Shown here: positions 53,709 through 61,514 of the stretch, one piece after another
Numbering within the stretch: the stretch's first letter is position 1
How the letters are laid out: the number at the start of each line of letters is the position of its first letter
Position numbers and translations under genes: made by a program
Assembly: GCA_031281945.1 (NCBI GenBank)
Contig: JAITER010000076.1
Coordinates: 1 to 64,000 of the forward strand
Direction: 5' to 3'
Length of the DNA stretch: 64,000 bases
Source of the DNA: Spirochaetaceae bacterium
Lineage (GTDB): Bacteria; Spirochaetota; Spirochaetia; Treponematales; Breznakiellaceae
The notes under the pieces: model-generated
What the model was told of the DNA's origin: nothing
What the model saw: the letters and a program-made list of their open reading frames with translations, nothing else
Databases searched by the model: none

Positions 53709-54263
53709 CTATTCGCCGGTTTTAAGTTTATAGTACGAAAAGCCGGCGCAACTTTTACAAAGCGCTTTTCCGTCTTTTATTATATGCCTTGAATCTGTAA
53801 TCATTTCACCGCAGAGGCCGCATTCAATTTTTTCAACCGGCTTTCCCGGCGCCTCGCAGGGCGGGAAAGGTATTTCAACTTCTTCCACTTTAAAAAGTTC
53901 TTCATCGGTTAAAGCGGCGAAATATTCAAGCAAATTTACATTAGCCGGAGCGTTCACCCAGCCTATGCTGGATACGCGCACGGCGCGAGAGGTTCGCAGG
54001 TCTAAAAAAGAAGCCGCGGATTTTCCGTAATCTTTATGTTTTAAACGCCGTTTACCAAGTTTACATCCCGTAACGGTGGATACGGCGTCCGATAAACACC
54101 GGTCGCTTTCCACAAACACCACAAGATCGCGGTATTTTTGAGGCTCTTCCAGAGCCAGTTTTCTAACTCCCAGCCTGGCCATGCGCACGCCCAGTATTTG
54201 GCCCGCGCAAATATGCCCGTGATACAAAGCGGCTTCTTTTAAGTCTTCTTCAAACGTTTTCAT
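53709..54263 (-). CDS. FmdE-like protein with C-terminal zinc ribbon
   Basis: A 184-residue protein of the FmdE family, named after subunit E of molybdenum formylmethanofuran dehydrogenase but widespread in anaerobes without that enzyme. The signature HGHICAGQILGVRMA is near residue 15, SDRCLSDAVSTVTGCKLGKR follows, and the C-terminus is a zinc ribbon (CGLCGEMITDSRHI then CKSC). Conserved His and Cys residues suggest metal binding. The substrate and partner are unknown; roles in molybdenum or formate metabolism are only suggested by family name. No ribosome binding site was found; a TAACAT box lies 6 nt before the ATG. Confidence 0.85.
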   Translation of the reverse strand: MKTFEEDLKEAALYHGHICAGQILGVRMARLGVRKLALEEPQKYRDLVVFVESDRCLSDAVSTVTGCKLGKRRLKHKDYGKSAASFLDLRTSRAVRVSSIGWVNAPANVNLLEYFAALTDEELFKVEEVEIPFPPCEAPGKPVEKIECGLCGEMITDSRHIIKDGKALCKSCAGFSYYKLKTGE

Positions 54264-54477
54264 TTTAGGATGTTACAACCTTTGTAAAAAAGCCTCTATC
54301 CAAGCTTGGCGTGGGAATCATGTTGTTTTTTTAATTTCCGCGTCCGCCGGAATGATTTCCGCCGCCGCCGCAACCGCCGCGCAAGCGTTTGAATAAAGCA
54401 AACGCAAAAAATCGCGTCAAAAATAAAAAACTGTTAAAAACAGCAGTCTCGTCTTCAAATTCGGCGATAAAAACGCT

Positions 54478-55296
54478 ATGATTTCTGTTGTGGAAATACA
54501 GGAACCGGAAAACGAATTTGACGGCGAAGCTGAAGAGAACTCTTCCAAACTTAGTTACAGGCTGGGAGAATTTGAAGGGCCTTTAGACCTTCTTCTCTAT
54601 TTAATTAAAAAAAATGAAGTGAACATCTACGACATACCAGTTTCGCAGATCACCGAACAATACCTTTACTATTTGCGTTTCGCGACACGCTTTGATTTGG
54701 ACGATTTATCCGATTTTCACCTTATGGCGGCCAACTTGCTGCTTATAAAAAGCCGTATGCTTTTACCCGTTGAATACACCATAGACGATGAAATTGAAGA
54801 CCCCAGAGAAAAACTTGTGGAAAAACTCATTGAATATCAAAAATTCAAAAAGCTTTCACTCCTTATGGAAGAAAAGGAAAAAGAAGCCGAATGGGTGATA
54901 GAACGTAAAAAAATCCAGCGCACGCTTCCTTTCGACAACAATGAGCCGAACGTATGGCAAAAATTGGACGTGTGGGATTTACTTAAAACTTTTTCCGCCC
55001 TTACAAACAACAGCCTTACTTCAGAACGGGTTATGGATTTAAGAGAAGAAGTGTCTATAAACGAAAAACTTACGCTTCTTAATGAACTTATGGAAACTAA
55101 AAAAGAATGTTTTTTCACCGATTTAATTATAAAATCCGATTCGCTTATGGAAATAGTCTGCGCGTTTTTGGCGGTGCTGGAAGCTGTAAAATATAAAATG
55201 ATAGTTATATTTCAAAACAAGCTGTTTGGCGACGTTTTAATAAGGCCGGGTGAAAATCCCGCCAAAGTCCAGCCGGAGAGCGGCGCGCAAAATTAA
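54478..55296 (+). CDS. scpA: Segregation and condensation protein A
   Basis: ScpA is the kleisin that bridges SMC heads in the bacterial condensin. The 272 residues contain the N-terminal SMC-neck-binding part (YRLGEFEGPLDLLLYLIKKNEVNIYDIPVSQITEQYL), the middle LLLIKSRMLLP and a C-terminal winged helix (VCAFLAVLEAVKYKMIVIFQ). No Shine-Dalgarno precedes the ATG; GATAAA (54466-54471) ends 6 nt upstream, suggesting a leaderless message. A small CTGTT-AAA-AACAG hairpin lies at 54431-54443. scpB follows after 15 nt. Confidence 0.96.
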   Translation: MISVVEIQEPENEFDGEAEENSSKLSYRLGEFEGPLDLLLYLIKKNEVNIYDIPVSQITEQYLYYLRFATRFDLDDLSDFHLMAANLLLIKSRMLLPVEYTIDDEIEDPREKLVEKLIEYQKFKKLSLLMEEKEKEAEWVIERKKIQRTLPFDNNEPNVWQKLDVWDLLKTFSALTNNSLTSERVMDLREEVSINEKLTLLNELMETKKECFFTDLIIKSDSLMEIVCAFLAVLEAVKYKMIVIFQNKLFGDVLIRPGENPAKVQPESGAQN

Positions 55297-55311
55297 AAAC
55301 AATAAAAACAA

Positions 55312-55863
55312 ATGGAGATAAAATTGAGCAAGGAAACCGCGCTTATTGAAACCGTCTTATATTTAGAATGCGACCCAATAGATGAAGACGCCATAAGCCG
55401 CATCACCGGTTTAGCCAAAAACGTGGTGGAAATTTGTTTAAGCGAGCTGTCTCAAAGGTGCGAACAGGAAGATTGCGGCCTGGAAATCACGCGGCTGGGA
55501 GGCGGCGTCATGCTCGCCCCCAAAAAAGAATACTGGGACGCGCTAAAAGAGCGCTACGGTAAAAAAAACGAGGCCCGCTTATCCCGCGCGGCCATGGAGA
55601 CGCTGGCTATAATAGCGTATTCACAGCCCATTACACGCAACGAAATTGAAGCTATACGCGGCGTTTCCGCCGACAACATGATGCGCATACTTTTGGAACG
55701 CTCCCTTATTAAAGAAACCGGTAAAAAAGACATACCCGGCCACCCTATTCAGTACGGCACCACAAAAGAATTTTTGCGCTTATTTCGCTTAAACAGCATA
55801 GGCGATCTTCCAAAACTGGATAAAGACGAAGCGGAACGTTTTGAATTAAGCACGGAAGAATAA
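55312..55863 (+). CDS. scpB: Segregation and condensation protein B
   Basis: ScpB binds ScpA as a dimer and completes the SMC condensin. The 183 residues contain IETVLYLECDPIDEDAISRITG, the helix-turn-helix SRAAMETLAIIAYSQPITRNEIEAIRG and the wing GHPIQYGTTKEFLRLF. Two starts compete: the ATG at 55312 without ribosome binding site, and an in-frame TTG at 55324 with GGAG 8 nt upstream; the second may be the real one. The end faces the jag gene, with a GC-rich hairpin (55872-55898) between them. Confidence 0.94.
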   Translation: MEIKLSKETALIETVLYLECDPIDEDAISRITGLAKNVVEICLSELSQRCEQEDCGLEITRLGGGVMLAPKKEYWDALKERYGKKNEARLSRAAMETLAIIAYSQPITRNEIEAIRGVSADNMMRILLERSLIKETGKKDIPGHPIQYGTTKEFLRLFRLNSIGDLPKLDKDEAERFELSTEE

Positions 55864-55921
55864 ATGGGCCGGCGCCGCGGGGCGAAACCACGCGGCGCGG
55901 CTTCCGCGGACGGCGGCGGTT

Positions 55922-56650
55922 TTATTTTTGGTAGAAAACCCGAACCTGTTTTAAACCGCCGTCCCCCTCGCTTTTCGTGGATACGTCTCCCATGTCGCTC
56001 AACGCGGTGTGTATCAAACGGCGGTCAAAAGGATTCATCGGCTCTAAAAGCACGGAGGTTTTACTCCGCCTAACCCTTTCCGCGGCCCGCAACGCTATGC
56101 GCACCAGCGCTTCCTCCCGCCTTGTACGGTAATCTTCGCAGTCCAGTATTACGCGAACCGGCGTATCTCCGTTTTTGGCGGCGTAGTTGCTAATTAAAAG
56201 TTGAAGAGCGTCCAAAGTCCGGCCTTTTCTGCCGATTAAAATTGAAGAATCTGACGAGATTATATCAAGTGTAAGTTTGTTTTCATCGCGGTAAATAATT
56301 TTTATCGCCACATTTTTATGGCCCATAAGGATTAAGATTTGCTTTCCAAAATCAATCAGGCTTTTTTCAAAATCGTTTTGAGGTTCTAAAGGCAAAGCGC
56401 TTTTCTTTTGTCCGCCGCCTGAGGGGGGGTCTTTTTTGAAATCACGTTTTACTTTCAACGGCGCCGCTTCTTTCTCCGGCAGAATGTCGTCGCCGGTGTG
56501 AATCTTCAGTTTTACATAACCTTTCCTGAACAAACCGCCCTTCTGCGATTCCAGAATTTCAACGTCAAAACAATCTTGTTCAAGTCCTAATTCTTTAATA
56601 GCCCTGTCAATAGTCTCTTTTTCGGTATGGCCTTCAAATTCGTACGTCAT
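55922..56650 (-). CDS. jag: Jag/KhpB (EloR) RNA-binding protein
   Basis: A 242-residue RNA-binding protein that in Firmicutes acts with KhpA in cell elongation and small-RNA control. It has the N-terminal Jag domain (EFEGHTEKETIDRAIKELGLE), a Lys/Pro-rich linker with a glycine cluster, a type-II KH domain (ISSDSSILIGRKGRTLDALQ) and a C-terminal R3H domain (EALVRIALRAAERVRR, NPFDRRLIHTALSD). TAGGAG 8 nt before the ATG supports the start. It is the last gene of the rpmH-rnpA-yidD-yidC-jag order, but 255 bp separate it from yidC, so it may have its own promoter. Confidence 0.93.
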   Translation of the reverse strand: MTYEFEGHTEKETIDRAIKELGLEQDCFDVEILESQKGGLFRKGYVKLKIHTGDDILPEKEAAPLKVKRDFKKDPPSGGGQKKSALPLEPQNDFEKSLIDFGKQILILMGHKNVAIKIIYRDENKLTLDIISSDSSILIGRKGRTLDALQLLISNYAAKNGDTPVRVILDCEDYRTRREEALVRIALRAAERVRRSKTSVLLEPMNPFDRRLIHTALSDMGDVSTKSEGDGGLKQVRVFYQK

Positions 56651-56905
56651 ACAAAACTCCTAAACTTAGAAAACTTTAACGCGCAATCCAAAAAATGGAA
56701 TACACTCCCGGAACGCCCGAATCAGCTTTTAATTTTATGGAAACCCGCAAAACTCAAATTTTTTACGGGTTTTATCGCTCCATTAATGGAATCGCGTTTG
56801 CGTTATTTAAAGGCGCCTTAAAAAAACCTATAAGCTTTGCGGCGCCATCAATCACATTTTATCCAAAAACGCCCGAAAGACTCGCCCGCGGCGTCAAACT
56901 CACGA

Positions 56906-58717
56906 TTATTTTCTTTTTCTCTTTTTCGGCGGCGTTACTTTTTGAACCGTTTGCTGGTTTTTCGCCGCCGCCTCCGCCCTTTTCGCTTTTAAATATCTAT
57001 TTAAGACAAGCTGCTGTACTATCGTAAGGACATTGCTCGCGATCCAGTAAACGGAAAGGCCGGAAGGCATATTGTACAAAATAAAGAAAAACATCACCGG
57101 CATAACATATAACATAATCTTCATCTGCGGATTCATAGCCGCGTCCGGCGTTTGGTTTACTTTTGTATATAAAAGTTGCGAGCCTACATACAAAAACGGC
57201 AGGAGCCTTATATCGCTCCATCCAAGGATTGGAATTTGAAAATCGAAGTGCAAAATCGATTCGGGGCGGGAAAGATCCGGTATCCAGCCCGGAATAAAGA
57301 GAGCGTTGCGCAAATCAAAATGATTATTAAAAAGATTGTACATCGCTATAAATATTGGAAACTGAATCAACATGGGCAAACAGCCGGACATTGGGTTGTA
57401 CTTTTCTTTTTTATAAAACGCGGCGAGCTCCGCGTTTAGTTTTTGCGGGTTGCCTTTGTATTTTTCCTGCAATTCCTTCATTTTTGGAGCCAAGGCCTGC
57501 ATACGCAACGTGCCTTCGGAACTTTTTTTTGTAAGCGGGAAAAGAAGTATTTTTACAAGAAGAGTTAGTAAAATAATCGCTACGCCGTAGTTTGGAACCA
57601 GTTTGTAAAAAAGATAAAGCATCCATTTTAGAACCGCTTCCAGCGGCGTGAAAACGCCCCAAAAACCACTGGCGTTGGCCAAAATTTCCATGCGCCGGTC
57701 TGAAAGTTTGTAAGCGTTGTTCGCGTTGTCGTATATAGCCAGAGCCTTTTGCGTTTTAGGGCCTAAATAAAATTTAAATGAATCAGTCGTCTTGCTGGCC
57801 TTGACGACCGGCCTTTCAATAAAAAGACGGGCGCTTTGGCTTATGCCGGGCTCAGGCGGCTGCTGCGAAAAGATAAACGTGTACGGAGTTTCGTCCGGCA
57901 AAGCGAAAAAAGCAAAATATTTTCCGGCTATAGCCGCCCAGGAAACATGGGAATTTATAACGGCGTCCGATCCGGCGGTTACTTTTTGCTGTTTTTGCTT
58001 GCCTTCTATAAAAGTATGGTAGCGCCTAAATTCGCTGCGTTCATCAATTACATCGAATGAAGGCCCTATCTGCGGGCCGAAATACAGCGTATACGTCTTC
58101 CCGTCAAAGTTTGGAAGTATAGGCGAGGAGGAGCCGCCGGCGGCGAAGGATTCCACCGTTATATCAAGCGTGAACATATATTCATTGGGTTGTAAGGCGT
58201 AACGTTTTGTAATGCGAAAAGCGCCCTTCTCGCCGCTCTCAAAAGTCTGAACAAAATCTTTTGAAAATTCAATTTCGGTTCCTGAGATTTTTTTCATCTT
58301 AAAAACCGCGTCCGTAAGCGGGGCGTTTTTATCTCCGAAAGAAAGTCCGAAAGCCCTGGGCTTTTGAGTCCCGGAAAGCAACATTTCCACATAGCCTTCC
58401 GAATCGGAATGTTCTTTTAGTTTGAAAGACGTCATCTCGCCGCCCCTGCTTGAAAATTCAACTTCCGCAAGATTGGTTTCCAGCGTTACATATTCTTCTT
58501 TAAGCTCATCTTCCAGCGCGGAGCCGTCTCCAAAAATTCCAGGCGCGGGCTGCGCTCGCGGCGCCGGAACGCCGGAAACAGGCGGCGTTCCGGCGTCTTG
58601 CGAAATCTCCGTCCGTTGTTGCGCAACCGGAGGCGTAAAAAAAGAGTATTGGATTAAATAAAACGCCGTAATTACAACAATCGAAAGAGTTATCGCCAAT
58701 ATTGTATTTTTTTCCAT
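56906..58717 (-). CDS. yidC: Membrane protein insertase YidC
   Basis: YidC inserts and folds inner-membrane proteins, alone or with SecYEG. The 603 residues have an N-terminal membrane helix, a large periplasmic domain of the Gram-negative type (about 60-360, preceded by a Pro/Ala-rich linker), and the conserved C-terminal five-helix core. The core includes GVAIILLTLLVKILLFPLTKKS with its Arg/Lys-rich loop, NPMSGCLPMLIQFPIFIAMYNLF and MPSGLSVYWIASNVLTIVQQ. The basic C-terminal tail (PPKKRKRK) favours ribosome contact. It is 3 nt downstream of yidD in the order rpmH-rnpA-yidD-yidC. Confidence 0.97.
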   Translation of the reverse strand: MEKNTILAITLSIVVITAFYLIQYSFFTPPVAQQRTEISQDAGTPPVSGVPAPRAQPAPGIFGDGSALEDELKEEYVTLETNLAEVEFSSRGGEMTSFKLKEHSDSEGYVEMLLSGTQKPRAFGLSFGDKNAPLTDAVFKMKKISGTEIEFSKDFVQTFESGEKGAFRITKRYALQPNEYMFTLDITVESFAAGGSSSPILPNFDGKTYTLYFGPQIGPSFDVIDERSEFRRYHTFIEGKQKQQKVTAGSDAVINSHVSWAAIAGKYFAFFALPDETPYTFIFSQQPPEPGISQSARLFIERPVVKASKTTDSFKFYLGPKTQKALAIYDNANNAYKLSDRRMEILANASGFWGVFTPLEAVLKWMLYLFYKLVPNYGVAIILLTLLVKILLFPLTKKSSEGTLRMQALAPKMKELQEKYKGNPQKLNAELAAFYKKEKYNPMSGCLPMLIQFPIFIAMYNLFNNHFDLRNALFIPGWIPDLSRPESILHFDFQIPILGWSDIRLLPFLYVGSQLLYTKVNQTPDAAMNPQMKIMLYVMPVMFFFILYNMPSGLSVYWIASNVLTIVQQLVLNRYLKAKRAEAAAKNQQTVQKVTPPKKRKRK

Positions 58718-58720
58718 AAA

Positions 58721-59008
58721 TTAAAATCCTTGATTTTTCCGCTTTGGAAGCGGGACAGGGTCGTAACCGCCGTCATTAAACGGATGGCAACGCAAAAAAC
58801 GCCCGGCGGCAAGACGGAAACCGCCTATAAAACCGTGTATTTTTATCGCTTGATAGGCGTATTCGGAACAACTGGGGTAAAACCTGCATACTGAAGGTTT
58901 ATGCGGCGAAATCGCGGTTTGGTAAAAACGTATTAAAAGACTGGCGCAAAAAGCTGGGATTTTTTTTAACGCGCTCAAAGCTTTGAGTTCATTTTTTTTA
59001 AGCATCAT
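58721..59008 (-). CDS. yidD: Membrane protein insertion efficiency factor YidD
   Basis: A 95-residue membrane-associated protein that helps YidC. The signature [32 protein letters not shown], with its two conserved cysteines and an amphipathic helix before it, is followed by [25 protein letters not shown]. The ATG overlaps the rnpA stop by 4 nt. An N-terminal extension of about 20 residues ([20 protein letters not shown]) is slightly longer than usual. Confidence 0.96.
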   Translation of the reverse strand: MMLKKNELKALSALKKIPAFCASLLIRFYQTAISPHKPSVCRFYPSCSEYAYQAIKIHGFIGGFRLAAGRFLRCHPFNDGGYDPVPLPKRKNQGF

Positions 59009-59382
59009 TGTTCAAAACGCCTTATAGGGTTTAGAAATAACCCCGCGCTTACAAACAACTTTGTAAGCTGCTCCAAACGACCCGAAAGCCGTATGCCTTC
59101 TACGGGATAAACCAGCAAAACAAGATCACTGCCTGTTTTTAGACCGCCGCGAAGAAGGCGGTAAGCCTCGCGGCTTAAACGCCGGGCGCGATTACGCTTT
59201 ACAGCGGTTCCGAACTTTCGCGCAAATGTAAAAGCTATACGATTGTAATCCAGAAAATTGCTTTTGTAAAAAAGCGCGGCCCCGGAACAAGCGGCCTTTT
59301 TCCCTTTTTTGAACACGGCGCTGATTTCCAACCGTGATTTAAGCCTTTCCCTGGAAGGAAAAAGGCTTTTTTGATACGGCAA
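59005..59382 (-). CDS. rnpA: Ribonuclease P protein component
   Basis: RnpA binds the catalytic RNase P RNA and aids 5' maturation of tRNA. The 125 residues include the start [24 protein letters not shown], the central [25 protein letters not shown] (the RNR motif) and [24 protein letters not shown]. The start is TTG at 59382, 4 nt after the rpmH stop codon; no better codon exists. The RNase P RNA gene was not found in this window. Confidence 0.94.
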   Translation of the reverse strand: MPYQKSLFPSRERLKSRLEISAVFKKGKKAACSGAALFYKSNFLDYNRIAFTFARKFGTAVKRNRARRLSREAYRLLRGGLKTGSDLVLLVYPVEGIRLSGRLEQLTKLFVSAGLFLNPIRRFEQ

Positions 59383-59386
59383 ATTT

Positions 59387-59542
59387 TTAGTATGGCTTCT
59401 TTTCGTTAGAAGCCGTAAGCTTACGGCGCCCTTTAGCGCGGCGGCGCTTTAACACAAGCCGCCCGCCCCTGGTCGCCATACGCGCCCTAAATCCGAACTT
59501 GCGGTTTCGTTTTACCTTGCTTGGTTGATACGTCCGTTTCAT
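59387..59542 (-). CDS. rpmH: Ribosomal protein L34
   Basis: Short gene read directly from the minus strand: 51 residues, [19 protein letters not shown] at the start, then [20 protein letters not shown] and a [11 protein letters not shown] tail. L34 is normally 44-50 residues and highly basic, so length and composition fit. AAGGAG lies 9 nt before the ATG, and a TATAGT box further upstream (near 59560-59565) is a likely -10. It heads the rpmH-rnpA-yidD-yidC cluster; the usual divergent dnaA is absent. Confidence 0.97.
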   Translation of the reverse strand: MKRTYQPSKVKRNRKFGFRARMATRGGRLVLKRRRAKGRRKLTASNEKKPY

Positions 59543-59788
59543 GGACTTTTGCTCCTTAAACTATAGTTTCGCGCAAAACAAGCATAACAACGCCTGAGCG
59601 CGGCAAATAACAAGATTTGAATCTATTTTAGAATATGGCAAAGACGCCTTTTAGTCAACCTGCCTTTTGCTTAAAACCAGAGATTATATTTCCAGATATA
59701 AAAGGCGGCCTGCATTTTTAAAAATGGGAGATAGCGTTTTTAGCCGCGCCTGTTTTGCGCCGTCTAAAAGCTTTAACCGTTAAAAGAC

Positions 59789-59828
59789 GCGGGGCTTAAA
59801 AAACGTAAAATCATTTTTTAAGCCCCGC
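59789..59828. terminator. Strong bidirectional terminator downstream of the vor operon
   Basis: GCGGGGCTTAAAAAA (59789-59803) pairs with its exact reverse complement (59814-59828), a 15-bp stem. It would stop transcription of the vor operon (minus strand) before rpmH, although it lies about 230 nt after the gamma gene. Confidence 0.7.
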
Positions 59829-59871
59829 CCGATTTCGGCGCGAGCGTAAACCCGCGCCGAAAATAAAGGGT

Positions 59872-59943
59872 GTTAATACCGCAGGGCAAGCCCTGCACCC
59901 GCCGCCTGCGGCGGCTTCCGCGGCAAGCCGCGGGGTATTAAAC
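59872..59943. repeat. Multi-hairpin intergenic element B
   Basis: TTAATACC (59873-59880) and GGTATTAA (59934-59941) close a junction with three perfect inner hairpins: GCAGGG-CAAG-CCCTGC (59881-59896), a CCGCCG/CGGCGG stem (59899-59914) and CCGCGG-CAAG-CCGCGG (59918-59933). The helices are adjacent with only 2-4 unpaired bases between them. Confidence 0.65.
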
Positions 59944-60056
59944 CATAGGCTCTTAGAGCCTCCGTTTCCTCACTCGCTCGATCATGCCCGCGCAAGCACG
60001 GCCGCGATCTCGCTCCGTTCGTCAATAAAAAGCGCCGCAAATTGAAAAAACGGCTT

Positions 60057-60611
60057 TTACGCCGGAGTCAACGCGGTTTCCGCGGCGTCGAAGCCGGCGC
60101 GTATCGCGCTTATGTTAAGCGGTAAAAATTTGTGTTTGTCGTTGGTAAAGTATGTTTGGAGTATGTTTTCTATTTTGTTTAGGGCCAAAGCGCCTGTAAG
60201 ACGGGCCAAAGCGCCCAGGGCGGCCATGTTGGTGAAACGAGCGCCGCCTATTTTTTGCGCTATATCCTGAAGCGGCAAATAAAAAAGGCGTATGTCTTTG
60301 CGCGAGGGCTTTTCTTTTATCAAACTGGAATTAGCCAGTAAAATCCCGCCCTGCTTCAACGCCCGCTCGCAAACTGGAAGCGCCTCCGCCGACATCGCGA
60401 CGGCTGAATCGGCTTCGTTTACAAGAGGGCTTGCTATTTCACCGGAAGAAACGACTACGTTGGCCTGGGAAGCCCCGCCGCGTTTTTCAGCGCCGTAAGC
60501 CGGAAAAAAACTTACGTTTTTCCCCTCTTTTAGACCGCAATACACCCAGATTTGCCCGAGCGAAATGATTCCCTGCCCGCCAAAACCGGCAAAAAAAGAT
60601 TTTTCTATCAT
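60057..60611 (-). CDS. 2-oxoacid:ferredoxin oxidoreductase, gamma subunit
   Basis: A 184-residue subunit carrying the pyruvate/ketoisovalerate oxidoreductase gamma domain: FFAGFGGQGIISLGQIW, FFPAYGAEKRGGASQANVVVS and NMAALGALARLTGAL. The ATG at 60611 has AGGAG 8 nt upstream and is preferred over a codon three positions earlier. It is the last gene of the operon ferredoxin-alpha-beta-gamma, 125 bp after the beta gene. Together they form the VOR/KOR-type four-subunit enzyme that oxidises a branched or dicarboxylic 2-oxoacid to its CoA ester and reduces ferredoxin. Confidence 0.92.
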   Translation of the reverse strand: MIEKSFFAGFGGQGIISLGQIWVYCGLKEGKNVSFFPAYGAEKRGGASQANVVVSSGEIASPLVNEADSAVAMSAEALPVCERALKQGGILLANSSLIKEKPSRKDIRLFYLPLQDIAQKIGGARFTNMAALGALARLTGALALNKIENILQTYFTNDKHKFLPLNISAIRAGFDAAETALTPA

Positions 60612-60736
60612 CCCTAACACTCCTATAAAAATTTTCGCTTTTTTAAAAGCGGTTTATACTAAAATAAAATCATTAGAAAAACTTAAGTTTTCTAAACAAC
60701 CGCCGCCGCGGGAGGTTTTCCGTTTTGAAACAAGCT

Positions 60737-61489
60737 TTACGCGTCAATCGTGTTCTTGATTTCGCCTAACGGAAAAATTTCAAACATTTTTTCCTCAATC
60801 CATTTAAGGGAAGAAACCGGATCCAGACCCCAGTTTGTAGGGCAGGGAGATAGAATTTCCACAATGGTTGAGCCTACGCCGTTCATTTGCGCCAGAAACG
60901 CTTTGCGTATATATGTTTTAAGACGGCGTATATTAGACGGGCTGTTCACCGCGCCGCGCGCTATATAGCGCGTCCCTTCCAAAGCGGAAAGCAACTCCGC
61001 CATGCGAACCGGGTACCCCATGCCGGCTTCCGCCGGGTCTCTGCCGAAAGGTGCTGTGGACGCCTTTTGCCCCACAAGAGTGGTCGGCGCCATTTGACCG
61101 CCCGTCATGCCGTAAATAGCGTTGTTCACAAAAATAGTGGTGAACAACTCGCCCCTGTTAGCCGCGTGCAAGGCTTCGGCGGCGCCTATAGCGGCGAAAT
61201 CGCCGTCCCCCTGGTAACACACAACAAGATGATCTTTTAAAACCCGCTTAATCCCGGTAGCCGCGGCTGGAGTGCGTCCGTGCGGCGGCTGAACCGAATC
61301 GCAGTTAAAATCCAGATCCATCCAAATAGCGCAACCAACCGGATTGGTAATAACGGTTTTTTCCCGCATTCCAAGCTCGTCAATAAGTTCAGCCGTTACG
61401 CGCTGTATTATCCCATGACCGCAACCAGCGCAATATTTTGTTTGATGGGCCAAAAAAGCTTCCGGCCTTTTATATTTTATTTTTTCCAT
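60737..61489 (-). CDS. 2-oxoacid:ferredoxin oxidoreductase, beta subunit (TPP-binding)
   Basis: A 250-residue thiamine-diphosphate-binding subunit. YCAGCGHGIIQRV binds a cluster or cofactor, GDGDFAAIGAAEALHAANRGE followed by FVNNAIYGMTGGQMAPTT is the TPP/Mg motif, and HGRTPAAATGIK is typical of VOR/KOR beta subunits. The ATG lies 12 nt from GGAGG, a wide spacing shared with the alpha gene. It follows alpha by 25 nt. Confidence 0.93.
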   Translation of the reverse strand: MEKIKYKRPEAFLAHQTKYCAGCGHGIIQRVTAELIDELGMREKTVITNPVGCAIWMDLDFNCDSVQPPHGRTPAAATGIKRVLKDHLVVCYQGDGDFAAIGAAEALHAANRGELFTTIFVNNAIYGMTGGQMAPTTLVGQKASTAPFGRDPAEAGMGYPVRMAELLSALEGTRYIARGAVNSPSNIRRLKTYIRKAFLAQMNGVGSTIVEILSPCPTNWGLDPVSSLKWIEEKMFEIFPLGEIKNTIDA

Positions 61490-61514
61490 AAAATCTCACG
61501 GCCTCCGCCCGTTT

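Larger units (their letters stand above)
59543..60056. other. 514-bp intergenic region rich in inverted repeats
   Basis: No gene seen. The first 240 bp are A/T-rich and hold the rpmH promoter. From 59789 on there is a chain of hairpins: a 15-bp stem (59789-59828), a 10-bp stem (59833-59842 with 59853-59862), a branched element (59873-59941) and AGGCTC-TTA-GAGCCT (59947-59961). A CTCGCTC-rich tail runs to about 60025. No DnaA boxes were recognised, so I do not call it an origin. Confidence 0.5.

Noticed and set aside
56695-57027. Plus-strand frame of 110 codons between jag and yidC
   Set aside because: Half of it is antisense to the conserved yidC 3' end and no ribosome binding site or family match is seen.
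59543-60056. Replication origin upstream of rpmH
   Set aside because: No DnaA boxes or dnaA gene were found; the A/T-rich part is short and the hairpins fit terminators and repeats better.
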